NCBI GenBank assembly: GCA_028280445.1
Contig: JANQLU010000037.1
Coordinates: 248,001-312,000, forward strand
Reading direction: 5' to 3'
From: Pirellulaceae bacterium
Lineage (GTDB): Bacteria; Planctomycetota; Planctomycetia; Pirellulales; Pirellulaceae
DNA length: 64,000 nucleotides
Each line of letters opens with the position of its first letter. Positions within the stretch are counted from its first letter, which is position 1. Below the pieces are notes generated by a model. It was given only the letters and a program-made list of their open reading frames with translations. It was not told where the DNA came from and made no database searches. Made by a program: the position numbers and the translations under genes. Positions 44,579 through 52,511 of this stretch are shown one piece after another.

Positions 44579-44763
44579 TTTCAATTTCCGCCGAATTTAT
44601 TGATCGATGTTGGACACAATGTATTTGAAGTTGTGCCTGACGGGTATGTCCCTGGCTGCTTTTATGTCCGACTCGCTCACGAGGAAATTGCATCTCCAAT
44701 TGGGTTAACGAATTCTGCCATCAAATAACCGATGCGCAATCGCAAACGCGTCGAATTTGAGGG

Positions 44764-44863
44764 AGTCGGGAGTCTTTTCAGGCAGCTGCATCATCTGTTT
44801 CCGACCTTTAAAACGGTTTGAAACGCTGGCTATCATCGAATTGTTCATGAAAAGACTCCCGAC
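44764..44863. repeat. R3 inverted repeat (GTCGGGAGTCTTTTCA)
   Basis: The left copy GTCGGGAGTCTTTTCA at 44764-44779 and its exact reverse complement at 44848-44863 enclose 68 bases. The outer flanks GGGA/CCCC are near matches. It lies in the 333-base gap 44585-44917 and is the only copy in this window. Its compact shape and ends resemble a miniature mobile element. Confidence 0.65.
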
Positions 44864-44917
44864 CCCGTTATGTAAGACGGAAGTTGATGCAAAGCTTGTC
44901 GCCGATTTTGGCTGGAA

Positions 44918-45898
44918 TCAATATCTGCGCCGAACTTTTTTCACCGAACCGACTTTGAATTTCGGGTATTTTCGAAGCGCTGCATTGGACGCTTGGCGGC
45001 TATCTCGCGCGGGAACGACGAGATATACCGGATAGCCGTAACGGTTGGGTGGATACAACTGAACCTCCCACATATCAAATAGCCCGCCGCTGTAGCCTTG
45101 AAGTTGCAATTGGAGGCGTGCGAAGTTTCTGAACTGAGCTTTTTCGCGTTCTCTGGCAGCCGCTTGAGCTTTCAGCTGCAGATTGTATTCCGACTGTTCT
45201 TTTAACCTTTGGGCATTTTCCCGATCTTTTGCTTCGACGCTCGCAATAAATTTTTGCAGACCAGGATTCAGGATGGCCTGATCTTTTTTGCTGAAAAAGA
45301 AAATCGGAATGCCGTACAGGTCTCCGTTTTCCAGTTCGAGTAACACACCATCACAGACAAATGTTCGAGGAACACCTTTTTGCAATCGAACCCATTTTGC
45401 CAAAGAATTTTTGTCTTCGATTTTTTTGTTTTCAAAATGGCCAACGATTCTTGGCACCATTTTTTGGTAAACCTCAGGAAGGTTGTCGAACACTCGATCG
45501 TTGACATAGATTTTGGCTTTGCGACGTTTGATCGTCACGTCGCGGCGGCCATACTCGACAATGGTTCCGTTGACCGTCAATCCATTGGCTAACGTCCATT
45601 TGCTTGTCGGCTTTTTCTCATCTTCTTTCGCTTTCGATTGAAGATATTTTTTGTCTGCATCACTCAATTGCGAAATTTCAACCATCACCAGGCTTTTGTC
45701 CGCACGTTGCAATACGACACGAGATTCGTCTCGGGCAATTAAATCAGCTTTGATTTTGTAATGGCCTGTCGAGTCGGTCCAAGTCCGCGCATCGGTCTGC
45801 TGAGTTTCTTTATCTTTCGTTTTTTCTTGTGAATTGGTGGCTCCGATTAGAATTGCGAGTAACATCAAAAAGACGAATGTGATGGGTGTGTTTTTCAT
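44918..45898 (-). CDS. Secreted SHD1-domain protein
   Basis: 326 residues from ATG 45898, which follows GGAG at six bases and opens a signal peptide (NTPITFVFLMLLAILIGATN). Residues about 38-85 (RTWTDSTGHYKIKADLIARD then ESRVVLQRADKSLVMVEISQ) form an SHD1 domain, ending LSDADKKYL. This module is abundant in planctomycete exported proteins, where its ligand is unknown. A second smaller beta region (WTLANGLTVNGTIVEYGRRD) and a long Ala/Glu/Gln helix (about 220-265) follow. The tail is basic and rich in Tyr/Arg. No catalytic residues are recognised. Confidence 0.85.
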   Translation of the reverse strand: MKNTPITFVFLMLLAILIGATNSQEKTKDKETQQTDARTWTDSTGHYKIKADLIARDESRVVLQRADKSLVMVEISQLSDADKKYLQSKAKEDEKKPTSKWTLANGLTVNGTIVEYGRRDVTIKRRKAKIYVNDRVFDNLPEVYQKMVPRIVGHFENKKIEDKNSLAKWVRLQKGVPRTFVCDGVLLELENGDLYGIPIFFFSKKDQAILNPGLQKFIASVEAKDRENAQRLKEQSEYNLQLKAQAAAREREKAQFRNFARLQLQLQGYSGGLFDMWEVQLYPPNRYGYPVYLVVPARDSRQASNAALRKYPKFKVGSVKKVRRRY

Positions 45899-46080
45899 TT
45901 TCTGCTCCAAGTAATTTTTCGACACGCGGTGTCAATTTTCCCTGTGCCAGATCATCCGCAAACAAACTGGCAATCTGCATTATGTCATAGCGAACACTGG
46001 CGTCACAACGAGATGCAGAACTGTTGCTCGCCAAATTCGTTCACAGTTTCTGAGTTTATTTCAGATGTCTCAAGCCGCGG

Positions 46081-47463
46081 TCAGGCAATCTCAAATTTCT
46101 CCAACAGACGATAAAGTGAACGGCGATTGATCCCCAAAGCCTGTGCGGTTTTGGTTTTGTTTTTTCCGCAACGATTGTAAGTCTGAACGACATGGATTTT
46201 ATTTAATGATTCGAGATCGACATCGTTTTTATTCAATAAATATGTATCCAGCGGCGTCTCATCGGCTTCGAGAATTGCCGGTGGAAGATTTTTGAGTTCA
46301 ATTCGGTTGTCGTCGGCCAACACTTTTGCTCTCTCAATCGCGTTTTGAAGTTGGCGAATGTTCCCCGGCCAACTGTAGCTTTCGAGTCGATTCATGACTT
46401 CGTCGTCAATCACCCAATCCTCGGAGGCAAACCGCTCGGCAAGCAGTCGGATATCTCCTGTCCGATTTCTCAATGGTGGAAGTTTGATTGCCAACACGTT
46501 AATGCGATAGTAAAGGTCTTCGCGAAACGTTTTGTTTTTAACTTCCTCTTCCAAATTGCGATTGGTTGCCGCGATCACGCGAACTTTGACTTTTCGTTCG
46601 GCAACTGAACCGACGCGCCGCATCGAACCATCCTCGACTACGCGAAGCAATTTGGCTTGGAGAGCGCCACTCATTTCGCCAAATTCATCGATAAACAGGG
46701 TGCCGCCATCGGCGATTTCAAATAGTCCAGGCTTCGCGGCAACGGCTCCCGTAAACGCCCCTTTCTCATGGCCGAACAATTCGCTTTCCAGCAACTGTTC
46801 CGGCAACGCGGCACAATTGACCACGACCAGCGGTTTGTCTGACAACGGGCTCGCCTGGTGAATCGCGCGCGAAACCAACTCTTTACCGGTTCCACTTTCA
46901 CCTTGAATCAGCACGGGTTTGTCCGACGAAGCTGTTCGTTCGATCAACCGAAACACTTCGAGCATTGCAGGTGATTTTCCAATGATTTCAGTGCCGGGCG
47001 ATTGTCGCCGAATGATCTCTTTGAGTTGTTTGTTTTCCTTTTGCAGTTCGTGTGTTTCACAAGCGCGTTTGACCAATCGGACAAGGTCGTCCATTTTTGC
47101 GGGTTTTGTGAGAAAGTCATAAGCCCCCAGTTTGATTGACTCCACGGCATTTTCGATCGTGCCACCGCCGGTCAGCATGATGACTTTCGGGGGTTCATCA
47201 CGTTGCATTAATTGTTTGAGTGCATCGATACCGGACATGCCTGGCATGTGAAGATCCAGGATCACGACATCAAATTTTTTGTTGGTTGTTACGTTGATGG
47301 CTTCTTCACCATCTTCGGCTTCGTCAACGCGAAACCCCAATCGCTTGAGGTATCGGCAAGCGGATTCTCGGAAATCAGATTCATCATCGACGATCAATAG
47401 ATCGATGTCGTTTGCTTGATCACCCCGGGCGGGTTGCTTTTTTGTTTTTTGTTCAGCCGTCAT
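46081..47463 (-). CDS. NtrC-type sigma-54 response regulator
   Basis: 460 residues from ATG 47463. The receiver domain (about 20-135) has VDDE, phospho-acceptor Asp in VILDLHMPG and the KP lysine. The AAA+ domain at about 165-395 has Walker A GESGTGKE, an intact GAFTGA loop, Walker B GTLFIDEFGE and FREDLYYR. A Fis-type helix-turn-helix is at the end (AQALGINRRSLYRLLEKFEI). It should activate sigma-54 polymerase when phosphorylated, most likely by the hybrid kinase just upstream. A sigma-54 promoter (47658-47674) and an enhancer-like palindrome (47727-47740) lie between the two genes, so the regulator may control its own synthesis. It is my first candidate for binding the GTGCG-N4-CGCRC sites of this region. 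Confidence 0.95.
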   Translation of the reverse strand: MTAEQKTKKQPARGDQANDIDLLIVDDESDFRESACRYLKRLGFRVDEAEDGEEAINVTTNKKFDVVILDLHMPGMSGIDALKQLMQRDEPPKVIMLTGGGTIENAVESIKLGAYDFLTKPAKMDDLVRLVKRACETHELQKENKQLKEIIRRQSPGTEIIGKSPAMLEVFRLIERTASSDKPVLIQGESGTGKELVSRAIHQASPLSDKPLVVVNCAALPEQLLESELFGHEKGAFTGAVAAKPGLFEIADGGTLFIDEFGEMSGALQAKLLRVVEDGSMRRVGSVAERKVKVRVIAATNRNLEEEVKNKTFREDLYYRINVLAIKLPPLRNRTGDIRLLAERFASEDWVIDDEVMNRLESYSWPGNIRQLQNAIERAKVLADDNRIELKNLPPAILEADETPLDTYLLNKNDVDLESLNKIHVVQTYNRCGKNKTKTAQALGINRRSLYRLLEKFEIA

Positions 47464-47657
47464 AGATTGCACCAGCCGCTGTTGGTGTAAATTGCAATTT
47501 GAGGTTCATTGTTTGTCGCCGATCGACTGGCCGTTTCCGCGAGACCAAATGTGTTCGACCATGGAGCAACAGTTTATCGCTCCCAACCGGAGTTTTCCTT
47601 TACTCCCACTCTCATTCCGATGAATTTGTTGAAAAAAACTTGTTTTGGGGAGCCAAA

Positions 47658-47674
47658 TGCAACCACCATGCCAA
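47658..47674 (-). promoter_or_regulatory. Sigma-54 promoter for the NtrC-type regulator
   Basis: Minus strand TTGGCATGGTGGTTGCA: GG and GC at the required 12-base spacing. The predicted start near 47646 gives a leader of about 180 bases before ATG 47463. Only very short ORFs lie in the leader. Confidence 0.7.
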
Positions 47675-47726
47675 TCATCGAGCGATCCATTACCTCGATG
47701 ACAACTCTGGTTCATGGCGCCAAAGT

Positions 47727-47740
47727 GAGCGAATTCGCGC
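47727..47740. promoter_or_regulatory. Enhancer-like palindrome upstream of the NtrC-type gene
   Basis: GAGCGAATTCGCGC differs by one base from the site at 53321 read on the minus strand. It lies about 53 bases upstream of the sigma-54 promoter at 47658-47674. Confidence 0.6.
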
Positions 47741-47768
47741 GCGGGAGACCCAGCACGCACAGTGCGAT

Positions 47769-48896
47769 TCACGACGATTTGTGAGAATTGTTCTTTGGGT
47801 CATAAAACGGGAGTTCGATCGTAAATTTTGCCCCGCCTGATTCGGAATCGTCGACAAACATTTTTCCGGAATGTGCTTCGATGATTCGCCGTGAGATGGC
47901 CAGGCCAAGACCTGTGCCTTTTGTTTTGGTCGTGAAAAAAGGACTGAATATTTTTTCGCGGTTTTCTTCGGGTACTCCGTCGCCATCGTCAGATACGATC
48001 AATCGCAATTGTTGCTTTGATTTAATGTCGCTTTCGTCGAATGACAGGCCGACAACAACCGTGCCGTCGGCGGTCGAAGCGAATATTGCATTTTCCAACA
48101 AATTGCGGAGCACTTGGCACAACCGATCACGATCAACAAACCACGTTCGAGGGACATTCTCATCGACGTTCAATTCCAATAGGGGCGCCGCCTCCAATTG
48201 TTTCGCGGCAAGGATTTGTTGCCAGGTTTCCTCGATCAAGGTTTTGATACTGCATTTGCGTCGTTCGAGAATGATGGGGGCAGAATAGTTGCGGACTTCC
48301 TCCAGCAGAAAGTTTAAATCATCAAGTGCCTTTTGAACTTTTTGAACGAGTTTTAAACTTTCTGGGTTATCTTGCAGATCGAGTGATAGTTCGGCCAGGC
48401 AAGCATGACTTCGCTGAAAAACATTGCGACTTTCGTGTGCCAATCCCGCCACCATTTGTCCAATTGCGGCTAACCGTTCGCTGGCTACAAGTTTCTGTTG
48501 AGCTTCGTCGATTTTTTCCAAGTGTTTTTTTCTTTCGACCAGCCGCCCAATTAATCCGCGAAGTGCACTTGGATTGATCGGCTTTGAAAGAAAGTCGTAA
48601 GCTCCTTCGCGCAGCGCGATCACTGCCGTGTCAAATTCGCGAATTCCGGTGACAACGATGACAGGAGAATTGGGAAGCTCTCGTTTGATGGGGCCGATTA
48701 GGTCGCCGCCGCTTCCGTCCGGCAGGCGCCAGTCAATGATGACGGTGTCGAAGTGTTTTTTTTCAACCGCGCTGATTGCCGGCAAACAATGTGATACCGA
48801 TTCAATCTGATAGCCGTCTAGCGACAGAATGTCTTCCATGTTTTTGCGGGCATCATCGTCGTCTTCGACAATCAATACCGAGAAATTACGCACCAT
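47769..48896 (-). CDS. Hybrid receiver-histidine kinase
   Basis: 375 residues. An N-terminal receiver (VLIVEDDDDARKN, Asp in VIIDWRLPDG, FLSKP lysine) is joined through a coiled coil (RLVERKKHLEKIDEAQQKLV) to a HisKA domain with AHESRN as the phospho-His. The ATPase domain has NLLENAIFAS, DDGDGVPEENREKIFSPFFT and GTGLGLAISRRI. There is no membrane segment, so it is a soluble kinase that itself receives phosphate. Being directly upstream of the NtrC-type gene, it is the likely partner. Its upstream space (48897-49036) shows no sigma-54 box, so it may be expressed constitutively. Confidence 0.93.
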   Translation of the reverse strand: MVRNFSVLIVEDDDDARKNMEDILSLDGYQIESVSHCLPAISAVEKKHFDTVIIDWRLPDGSGGDLIGPIKRELPNSPVIVVTGIREFDTAVIALREGAYDFLSKPINPSALRGLIGRLVERKKHLEKIDEAQQKLVASERLAAIGQMVAGLAHESRNVFQRSHACLAELSLDLQDNPESLKLVQKVQKALDDLNFLLEEVRNYSAPIILERRKCSIKTLIEETWQQILAAKQLEAAPLLELNVDENVPRTWFVDRDRLCQVLRNLLENAIFASTADGTVVVGLSFDESDIKSKQQLRLIVSDDGDGVPEENREKIFSPFFTTKTKGTGLGLAISRRIIEAHSGKMFVDDSESGGAKFTIELPFYDPKNNSHKSS

Positions 48897-49036
48897 GGTA
48901 CTAGTTCTAAAAAGCTATCGAAATTGTTCAGCAAATATTCCAGCCGCTTATTATTTGCCATCGCCAAGATTCTGAAAACCATTGTTTCCTTGATCCTCTA
49001 AGGACATCGTGGTCAATAATCCTGGCGAGCTAGAAA

Positions 49037-49059
49037 GGCTGTGGCTTGAAACCACAGCC
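49037..49059 (-). terminator. Terminator hairpin after hsp20
   Basis: GGCTGTGG and CCACAGCC pair around CTTGAAA, 26 bases past the hsp20 stop on the minus strand, followed there by TTTCTAGC. The stem is strong but the T-run is short. Confidence 0.6.
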
Positions 49060-49084
49060 GGGTATCAGTTGCATCTGTTGAAGA

Positions 49085-49549
49085 TCAACGATTAATTGCA
49101 ATCTTTCGAGGTTTCGCTTCGTCGGATTTAGGAACGACAATTTTTAATACGCCGTCTTTGAATTCCGCTGCCGTTTCATCCTCGTTGACTGAATTGGGCA
49201 AGACTACACTTCGTGCAAAGCTGCCGCTGTAGCGTTCCACACGATGGTATTGTTTTTCCTCGTCCTTTTCTTCGGTTTGTTCATTCCGTTGACCACGAAT
49301 GGTCAGCGTGTTGTTGTCGATTTGAATATCGATATCGTCTAAATCGATACCTGGTAAATCAACCTGGATTTCAAAGGCCTGGTCGGTTTCGGCGACGTCC
49401 ATGGACACACTCATCATTTGAGGCAACTCGCCATCGGTCTCCGACAAAAATTGATTGAAGAAGTCGTTAAACAGATTACGAGACATCAAATTACGAAACG
49501 GCAGTGGCGTCATCGTACGAGGTTGACGGTTTACAAGCGTTTTAGTCAT
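49085..49549 (-). CDS. Hsp20 / alpha-crystallin small heat-shock protein
   Basis: 154 residues from ATG 49549. The AGGAG of its ribosome site coincides with a spurious TTG start at 49564. The alpha-crystallin domain covers about 50-145, with VDLPGIDLDDIDIQIDNNTL, the central RGQRNEQTEEKDEEKQYHRV strand and the conserved VVLPNSVNEDETAAEFKDGVL. It holds unfolded proteins for later refolding. It lies 46 bases downstream of the BON gene in the same direction and is probably transcribed from the sigma-54 promoter at 50033-50049. Small heat-shock proteins are frequent in dormancy and low-energy regulons, in line with the neighbours. Confidence 0.95.
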   Translation of the reverse strand: MTKTLVNRQPRTMTPLPFRNLMSRNLFNDFFNQFLSETDGELPQMMSVSMDVAETDQAFEIQVDLPGIDLDDIDIQIDNNTLTIRGQRNEQTEEKDEEKQYHRVERYSGSFARSVVLPNSVNEDETAAEFKDGVLKIVVPKSDEAKPRKIAINR

Positions 49550-49594
49550 TAAGATTCTCCTCAATTGTTTAAAGAAACGTGGCTCAAGGTTTTT

Positions 49595-50005
49595 TTAACG
49601 GGGGATTCGCTTGACCGCTTCGATGTCGATTTTGTCGCGTTGATCTTTTTCTGGCGGAACCAGGTTTCCAATCATTCCAGAGACAACAATTTGATTGTCA
49701 ACTTCGACATCGCCGATTTCGCGGATCGCTTCCTGTGCAAGCTGTTTCAAATAGTACGAAGGCAAACACCCAATCATCGTCAAACAATTCTCATTACAAC
49801 GAAATTCAACGAGTCGACCCCGACCTCGAAAATGGGGATGCAACTCCAGTAACTCCGCTGCTTGAATTTCCAATCGTTGTTGCCTCGACCGCTGGCGCCG
49901 GCGAATGGGCGTCAGCGACTCAGAACCTGGCTTGGATTTTCGTTGAGTCATCGTTGTAGATAGTTGGCCGCGTGCTGGCTTATCTTCAGTTCCTGTCAAA
50001 AGCAA
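49595..50005 (-). CDS. BON-domain protein
   Basis: 136 residues if read from TTG 50005 (GAGG four bases upstream, close to the predicted transcription start); ATG 49951 gives 118. After a basic N-terminus (about 20-45) comes a BON fold (ELHPHFRGRGRLVEFRCNEN, LTMIGCLPSYYLKQLAQEAI, GDVEVDNQIVV). BON domains bind phospholipid or other ligands and occur in stress proteins such as OsmY. No signal peptide is seen, so this copy appears cytosolic. It is the first gene of a BON-hsp20 operon with a well-formed sigma-54 promoter and two palindromes upstream. Confidence 0.8.
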   Translation of the reverse strand: MLLTGTEDKPARGQLSTTMTQRKSKPGSESLTPIRRRQRSRQQRLEIQAAELLELHPHFRGRGRLVEFRCNENCLTMIGCLPSYYLKQLAQEAIREIGDVEVDNQIVVSGMIGNLVPPEKDQRDKIDIEAVKRIPR

Positions 50006-50032
50006 CTTGCCTCAAAACACGCGTTTGATATT

Positions 50033-50049
50033 TGCAAGACGCGTGCCAA
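50033..50049 (-). promoter_or_regulatory. Sigma-54 promoter for BON-hsp20
   Basis: Minus strand TTGGCACGCGTCTTGCA is nearly identical to the consensus (TGGCACG and TTGCA). The predicted start is near 50022. Confidence 0.85.
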
Positions 50050-50146
50050 TCCACCGTCAGTTAGAGATTTCGAAATTCACTCCATCAAATAACCGCACGT
50101 GATTCATTTCCAAGTAGAAATGCTGTCGGCGGTGGAGGTTGTATCC

Positions 50147-50192
50147 GTGCTCAATCGCGCGCGTTCATACCCAATTTTGTGCGACAACGCCG
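50147..50192. promoter_or_regulatory. Two enhancer-like palindromes upstream of BON-hsp20
   Basis: GTGCTCAATCGCGC (50147-50160) and GTGCGACAACGCCG (50179-50192), centred 32 bases apart (three helical turns) and about 100-140 bases upstream of the sigma-54 promoter. Confidence 0.6.
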
Positions 50193-50222
50193 TATTTTAG
50201 TCATGATTGAAAATCAGTTGAT

Positions 50223-50615
50223 TTATGAAACGGCTTCTTTGATCGAGCCCAAAAGTCGATCGATATTGACTGGTTTGCGGATGACTTTCCAGGCGCCAGC
50301 TTCGATCGCGCGTTGGATACCGTCGTCGCCAGCGTAAGCCGTGATCATGATGGCACGTAAATTTGGATTCAATTTGAGAATCCGCTCGTATAGCTCTACG
50401 CCATCAATGCCCGGCATTTTGAAATCAAGTAGACAAAGGTCGTATTGGCATTGCGCTTGACAAGTACAGAATTGCTTGATTTTGCAGATGGCGTCTTCAG
50501 CACATCGAGCCGTATCGGTTTGATAGCCAATATCTCCCAAGATGTCCGAGAGATTTTTGAGAATATCTTCGTCATCATCAACAATGAGAATTCGGTAAAT
50601 TTTCTCCGCCATCAT
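50223..50615 (-). CDS. Single-domain response regulator
   Basis: 130 residues from ATG 50615 (a second ATG follows directly at 50612). It is a CheY-like receiver only: ILIVDDDEDILKN acidic pocket, phospho-acceptor Asp in LCLLDFKMPG, MITAYAG switch Thr and VIRKPVN lysine. An insertion near 55-65 is rich in Cys (CKIKQFCTCQAQCQYDLC), with four cysteines in a CxC-x3-C spacing plus one upstream. That could bind metal or sense redox state, although it is unusual for a receiver. There is no output domain, so it acts through another protein, perhaps the FixL-like kinase encoded divergently. I see no sigma-54 promoter in its upstream space. Confidence 0.92.
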   Translation of the reverse strand: MMAEKIYRILIVDDDEDILKNLSDILGDIGYQTDTARCAEDAICKIKQFCTCQAQCQYDLCLLDFKMPGIDGVELYERILKLNPNLRAIMITAYAGDDGIQRAIEAGAWKVIRKPVNIDRLLGSIKEAVS

Positions 50616-50710
50616 TCGCCCCAACTTTTTTAATTTATCCGAATTCCAGCAGTCCAAATGTAACGCATTGACATACGAGTCAACAGGAAAAATTTCATCT
50701 ATCACCGATT

Positions 50711-50724
50711 GCACGATTGCGCAT
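50711..50724. promoter_or_regulatory. Enhancer-like palindrome between receiver and DUF2007 genes
   Basis: GCACGATTGCGCAT; on the minus strand ATGCGCAATCGTGC. It lies about 205 bases from the sigma-54 promoter at 50929. The extra distance is explained by the R2 repeat at 50775-50909. Confidence 0.5.
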
Positions 50725-50774
50725 AGTAATGTGTGGGGGTGTCACGATTATTCAATGCGGTTCGGAAGACAGAA

Positions 50775-50909
50775 GTCTCACGCAGAGGCGCAGAGGTTTG
50801 GGATAGATAGTAGTTATTCGTGACGTATTTGATTTGTGGATAGATCGATTTCAGTTTGATGTCTCATGCCTCAATGCTTTCTCCGTGACTCTGTGTCTCC
50901 GCGTGAGAC
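50775..50909. repeat. R2 repeat between an enhancer-like site and its promoter
   Basis: Left end GTCTCACGCAGAGGCGCAGA, right end GACTCTGTGTCTCCGCGTGA continuing GAC. The first and last eight bases (GTCTCACG / CGTGAGAC) are perfect reverse complements. Without it, the palindrome at 50711 would stand about 70 bases from the -24 element. It fills most of the 375-base gap 50616-50990. Confidence 0.85.
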
Positions 50910-50928
50910 CTGATTGACACCAACGATA

Positions 50929-50945
50929 TTGGCATTGAAATTGCA
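50929..50945 (+). promoter_or_regulatory. Sigma-54 promoter for DUF2007 and the PAS kinase
   Basis: TTGGCATTGAAATTGCA matches the -24/-12 consensus with ideal spacing, 46 bases upstream of ATG 50991. Confidence 0.85.
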
Positions 50946-50990
50946 GCCATCTACAAAGCATATTCTTCGATCAACGCAGGAACAGCGAAA

Positions 50991-51230
50991 ATGACAAAAC
51001 GCGTGAAAATTAAAACACCAGAATCGCAGTTAGTAACTGCATGTACGGTAAGCGATCCTGTTCGTGCAGAGCTGATCAAGAATATGTTGCTGGACCACGG
51101 TATCAAAGCCGAAGTCGGTGGTCCGCACCAGGCTGGTTTCACGGGTGCGTTGCCCGTGGAAGTCATTGTTCGACAAGCCGATGTCGCAGCCGCCCATGAG
51201 TTTATTCAGGAACATTTCCCCGATGGTTAG
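50991..51230 (+). CDS. DUF2007 putative signal-transducing protein
   Basis: 79 residues. The core (LVTACTVSDPVRAELIKNML, then LDHGIKAEVGG and VEVIVRQADVAAAHEFIQEH) is the DUF2007 fold, a small ACT-like alpha/beta module. The conserved LPVEVIV strand and AxxLLxxxGIxA helix are present. The family is annotated as possibly signal-transducing but has no proven ligand. It is the first gene after a strong sigma-54 promoter and precedes the PAS kinase by 57 bases, so the two are likely co-transcribed, although TATAAT at 51252 might give the kinase a second promoter. Confidence 0.88.
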   Translation: MTKRVKIKTPESQLVTACTVSDPVRAELIKNMLLDHGIKAEVGGPHQAGFTGALPVEVIVRQADVAAAHEFIQEHFPDG

Positions 51231-51287
51231 TGTGTTCGAAGTTCGATGGGATATAATTCGCGTTTTGCGGAGTGAAGAATCCAATCA

Positions 51288-52436
51288 ATGGCGAACGATT
51301 TGAACATACAAAATGCCGTCCTTGCCGCTATTCTGGAAAATGCCGTGGACGCAATCATTACCATAGACGAAAGTGGCTTGATTGTCAGTGCCAACCCTGC
51401 CGCCCAAAAGCATTTCGGTTACACCATCGACGAGATGTTGGGCGAGAATGTCAAAATGTTGATGCCTTCGCCGTACAGTGAGCAGCACGACGATTATCTC
51501 GCGAATTATCACAATAGCGGTATCAAAAAAATCATCGGCATTGGCCGCGAAGTGGTTGGACGACGAAGTGATGGAACAACGTTTCCAATGCACTTGGCGG
51601 TCAGCGAGATTACGATTGGCGATCGCAATTTGTTTATCGGGTTTGTCCGCGATATTTCGGACGTTAAGGACGTTGAAAGCAAACTTGAATCACTCAACGC
51701 CGAACTAGAAAATCGTGTCGAACAACAAACTTCACAGCTTCGCGAAGCGCAAGCGGAATTGGTACGCATCGAAAAATTCGCGACACTCGGTAAAGTCGCC
51801 GGTGGCATCGCCCACGAAATTCGCAATCCGTTGAATGCAATTAAAACATCCGCGTATTACTTGTTGAACGCCAAAAACATTACCGACGAAAAAGTTCGGG
51901 AACATCTGGAAAGGATTGATCGTCAGGTTAATTTCATCGACAACGTGGTTACTGCGTTGTCAGATGTGGCCAAATTGCCAGACGCCCGATTGTTTGGCAC
52001 CAACGTCAATTCGGTCATCAATTCGGCCATGGAATCCATCCAACTGTCGGACGATATCGATTTCGAAATGGATCTCGAGGCGGATCTGCCCGAAGTCATG
52101 GTGGACACCAATCAGATTGTGATCGCCATCAAAAACCTCGTGAGAAATGCGCGCGATGCGATGCCCGATGGCGGTGTTCTGACGATCAGTTTTACAAGCG
52201 ACGAACAAACGGTTTCCATTCATGTCGCCGACACCGGTAGCGGAATTTCGCCTGAAAACTTGGACAAAATTTTCGAACCTCTATTTACGACGAAAGCTCG
52301 TGGGATGGGCTTGGGACTTTCGATTACCAAAGCGATTGTCGAAAAAAATCGCGGGACAATCAAAATCGAAAGTGAACTTGGAAAAGGCAGTCGTTTCTCA
52401 ATTGAATTGATGCGAGTTTTATCCGAACGAGATTAG
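51288..52436 (+). CDS. FixL-like PAS histidine kinase (possible haem oxygen sensor)
   Basis: 382 residues, soluble. The PAS domain at about 8-125 closely follows FixL: FGYTIDEMLGENVKMLMPSP, then HDDYLANY, IIGIGREVVGRRSDG and FPMHLAVSEI. The His in HDDYLANY is at the place of the haem-ligating His of rhizobial FixL, and the following Arg residues also fit. A coiled coil (LESLNAELENRVEQQTSQLR) leads to the HisKA with GGIAHEIRNPLNAIK, and the ATPase domain has NLVRNARDAMPDGG, DTGSGI and GMGLGLSITKAI. Haem binding is inferred; many PAS domains of this shape have not been tested. Its partner could be the single receiver (50223) or the NtrC-type regulator. It is under sigma-54 control together with DUF2007. 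Confidence 0.93.
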   Translation: MANDLNIQNAVLAAILENAVDAIITIDESGLIVSANPAAQKHFGYTIDEMLGENVKMLMPSPYSEQHDDYLANYHNSGIKKIIGIGREVVGRRSDGTTFPMHLAVSEITIGDRNLFIGFVRDISDVKDVESKLESLNAELENRVEQQTSQLREAQAELVRIEKFATLGKVAGGIAHEIRNPLNAIKTSAYYLLNAKNITDEKVREHLERIDRQVNFIDNVVTALSDVAKLPDARLFGTNVNSVINSAMESIQLSDDIDFEMDLEADLPEVMVDTNQIVIAIKNLVRNARDAMPDGGVLTISFTSDEQTVSIHVADTGSGISPENLDKIFEPLFTTKARGMGLGLSITKAIVEKNRGTIKIESELGKGSRFSIELMRVLSERD

Positions 52437-52511
52437 TTTTTGCAAAAATGTCCGACTTGTGGCTTGGCAATACCGGTCGAAATTGGAAAGGGTCGGCGTT
52501 TTTTTGCTTGA

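Noticed and set aside
50616-50710. Sigma-54 promoter for the single receiver gene
   Set aside because: No correctly spaced -24/-12 pair occurs on the minus strand.
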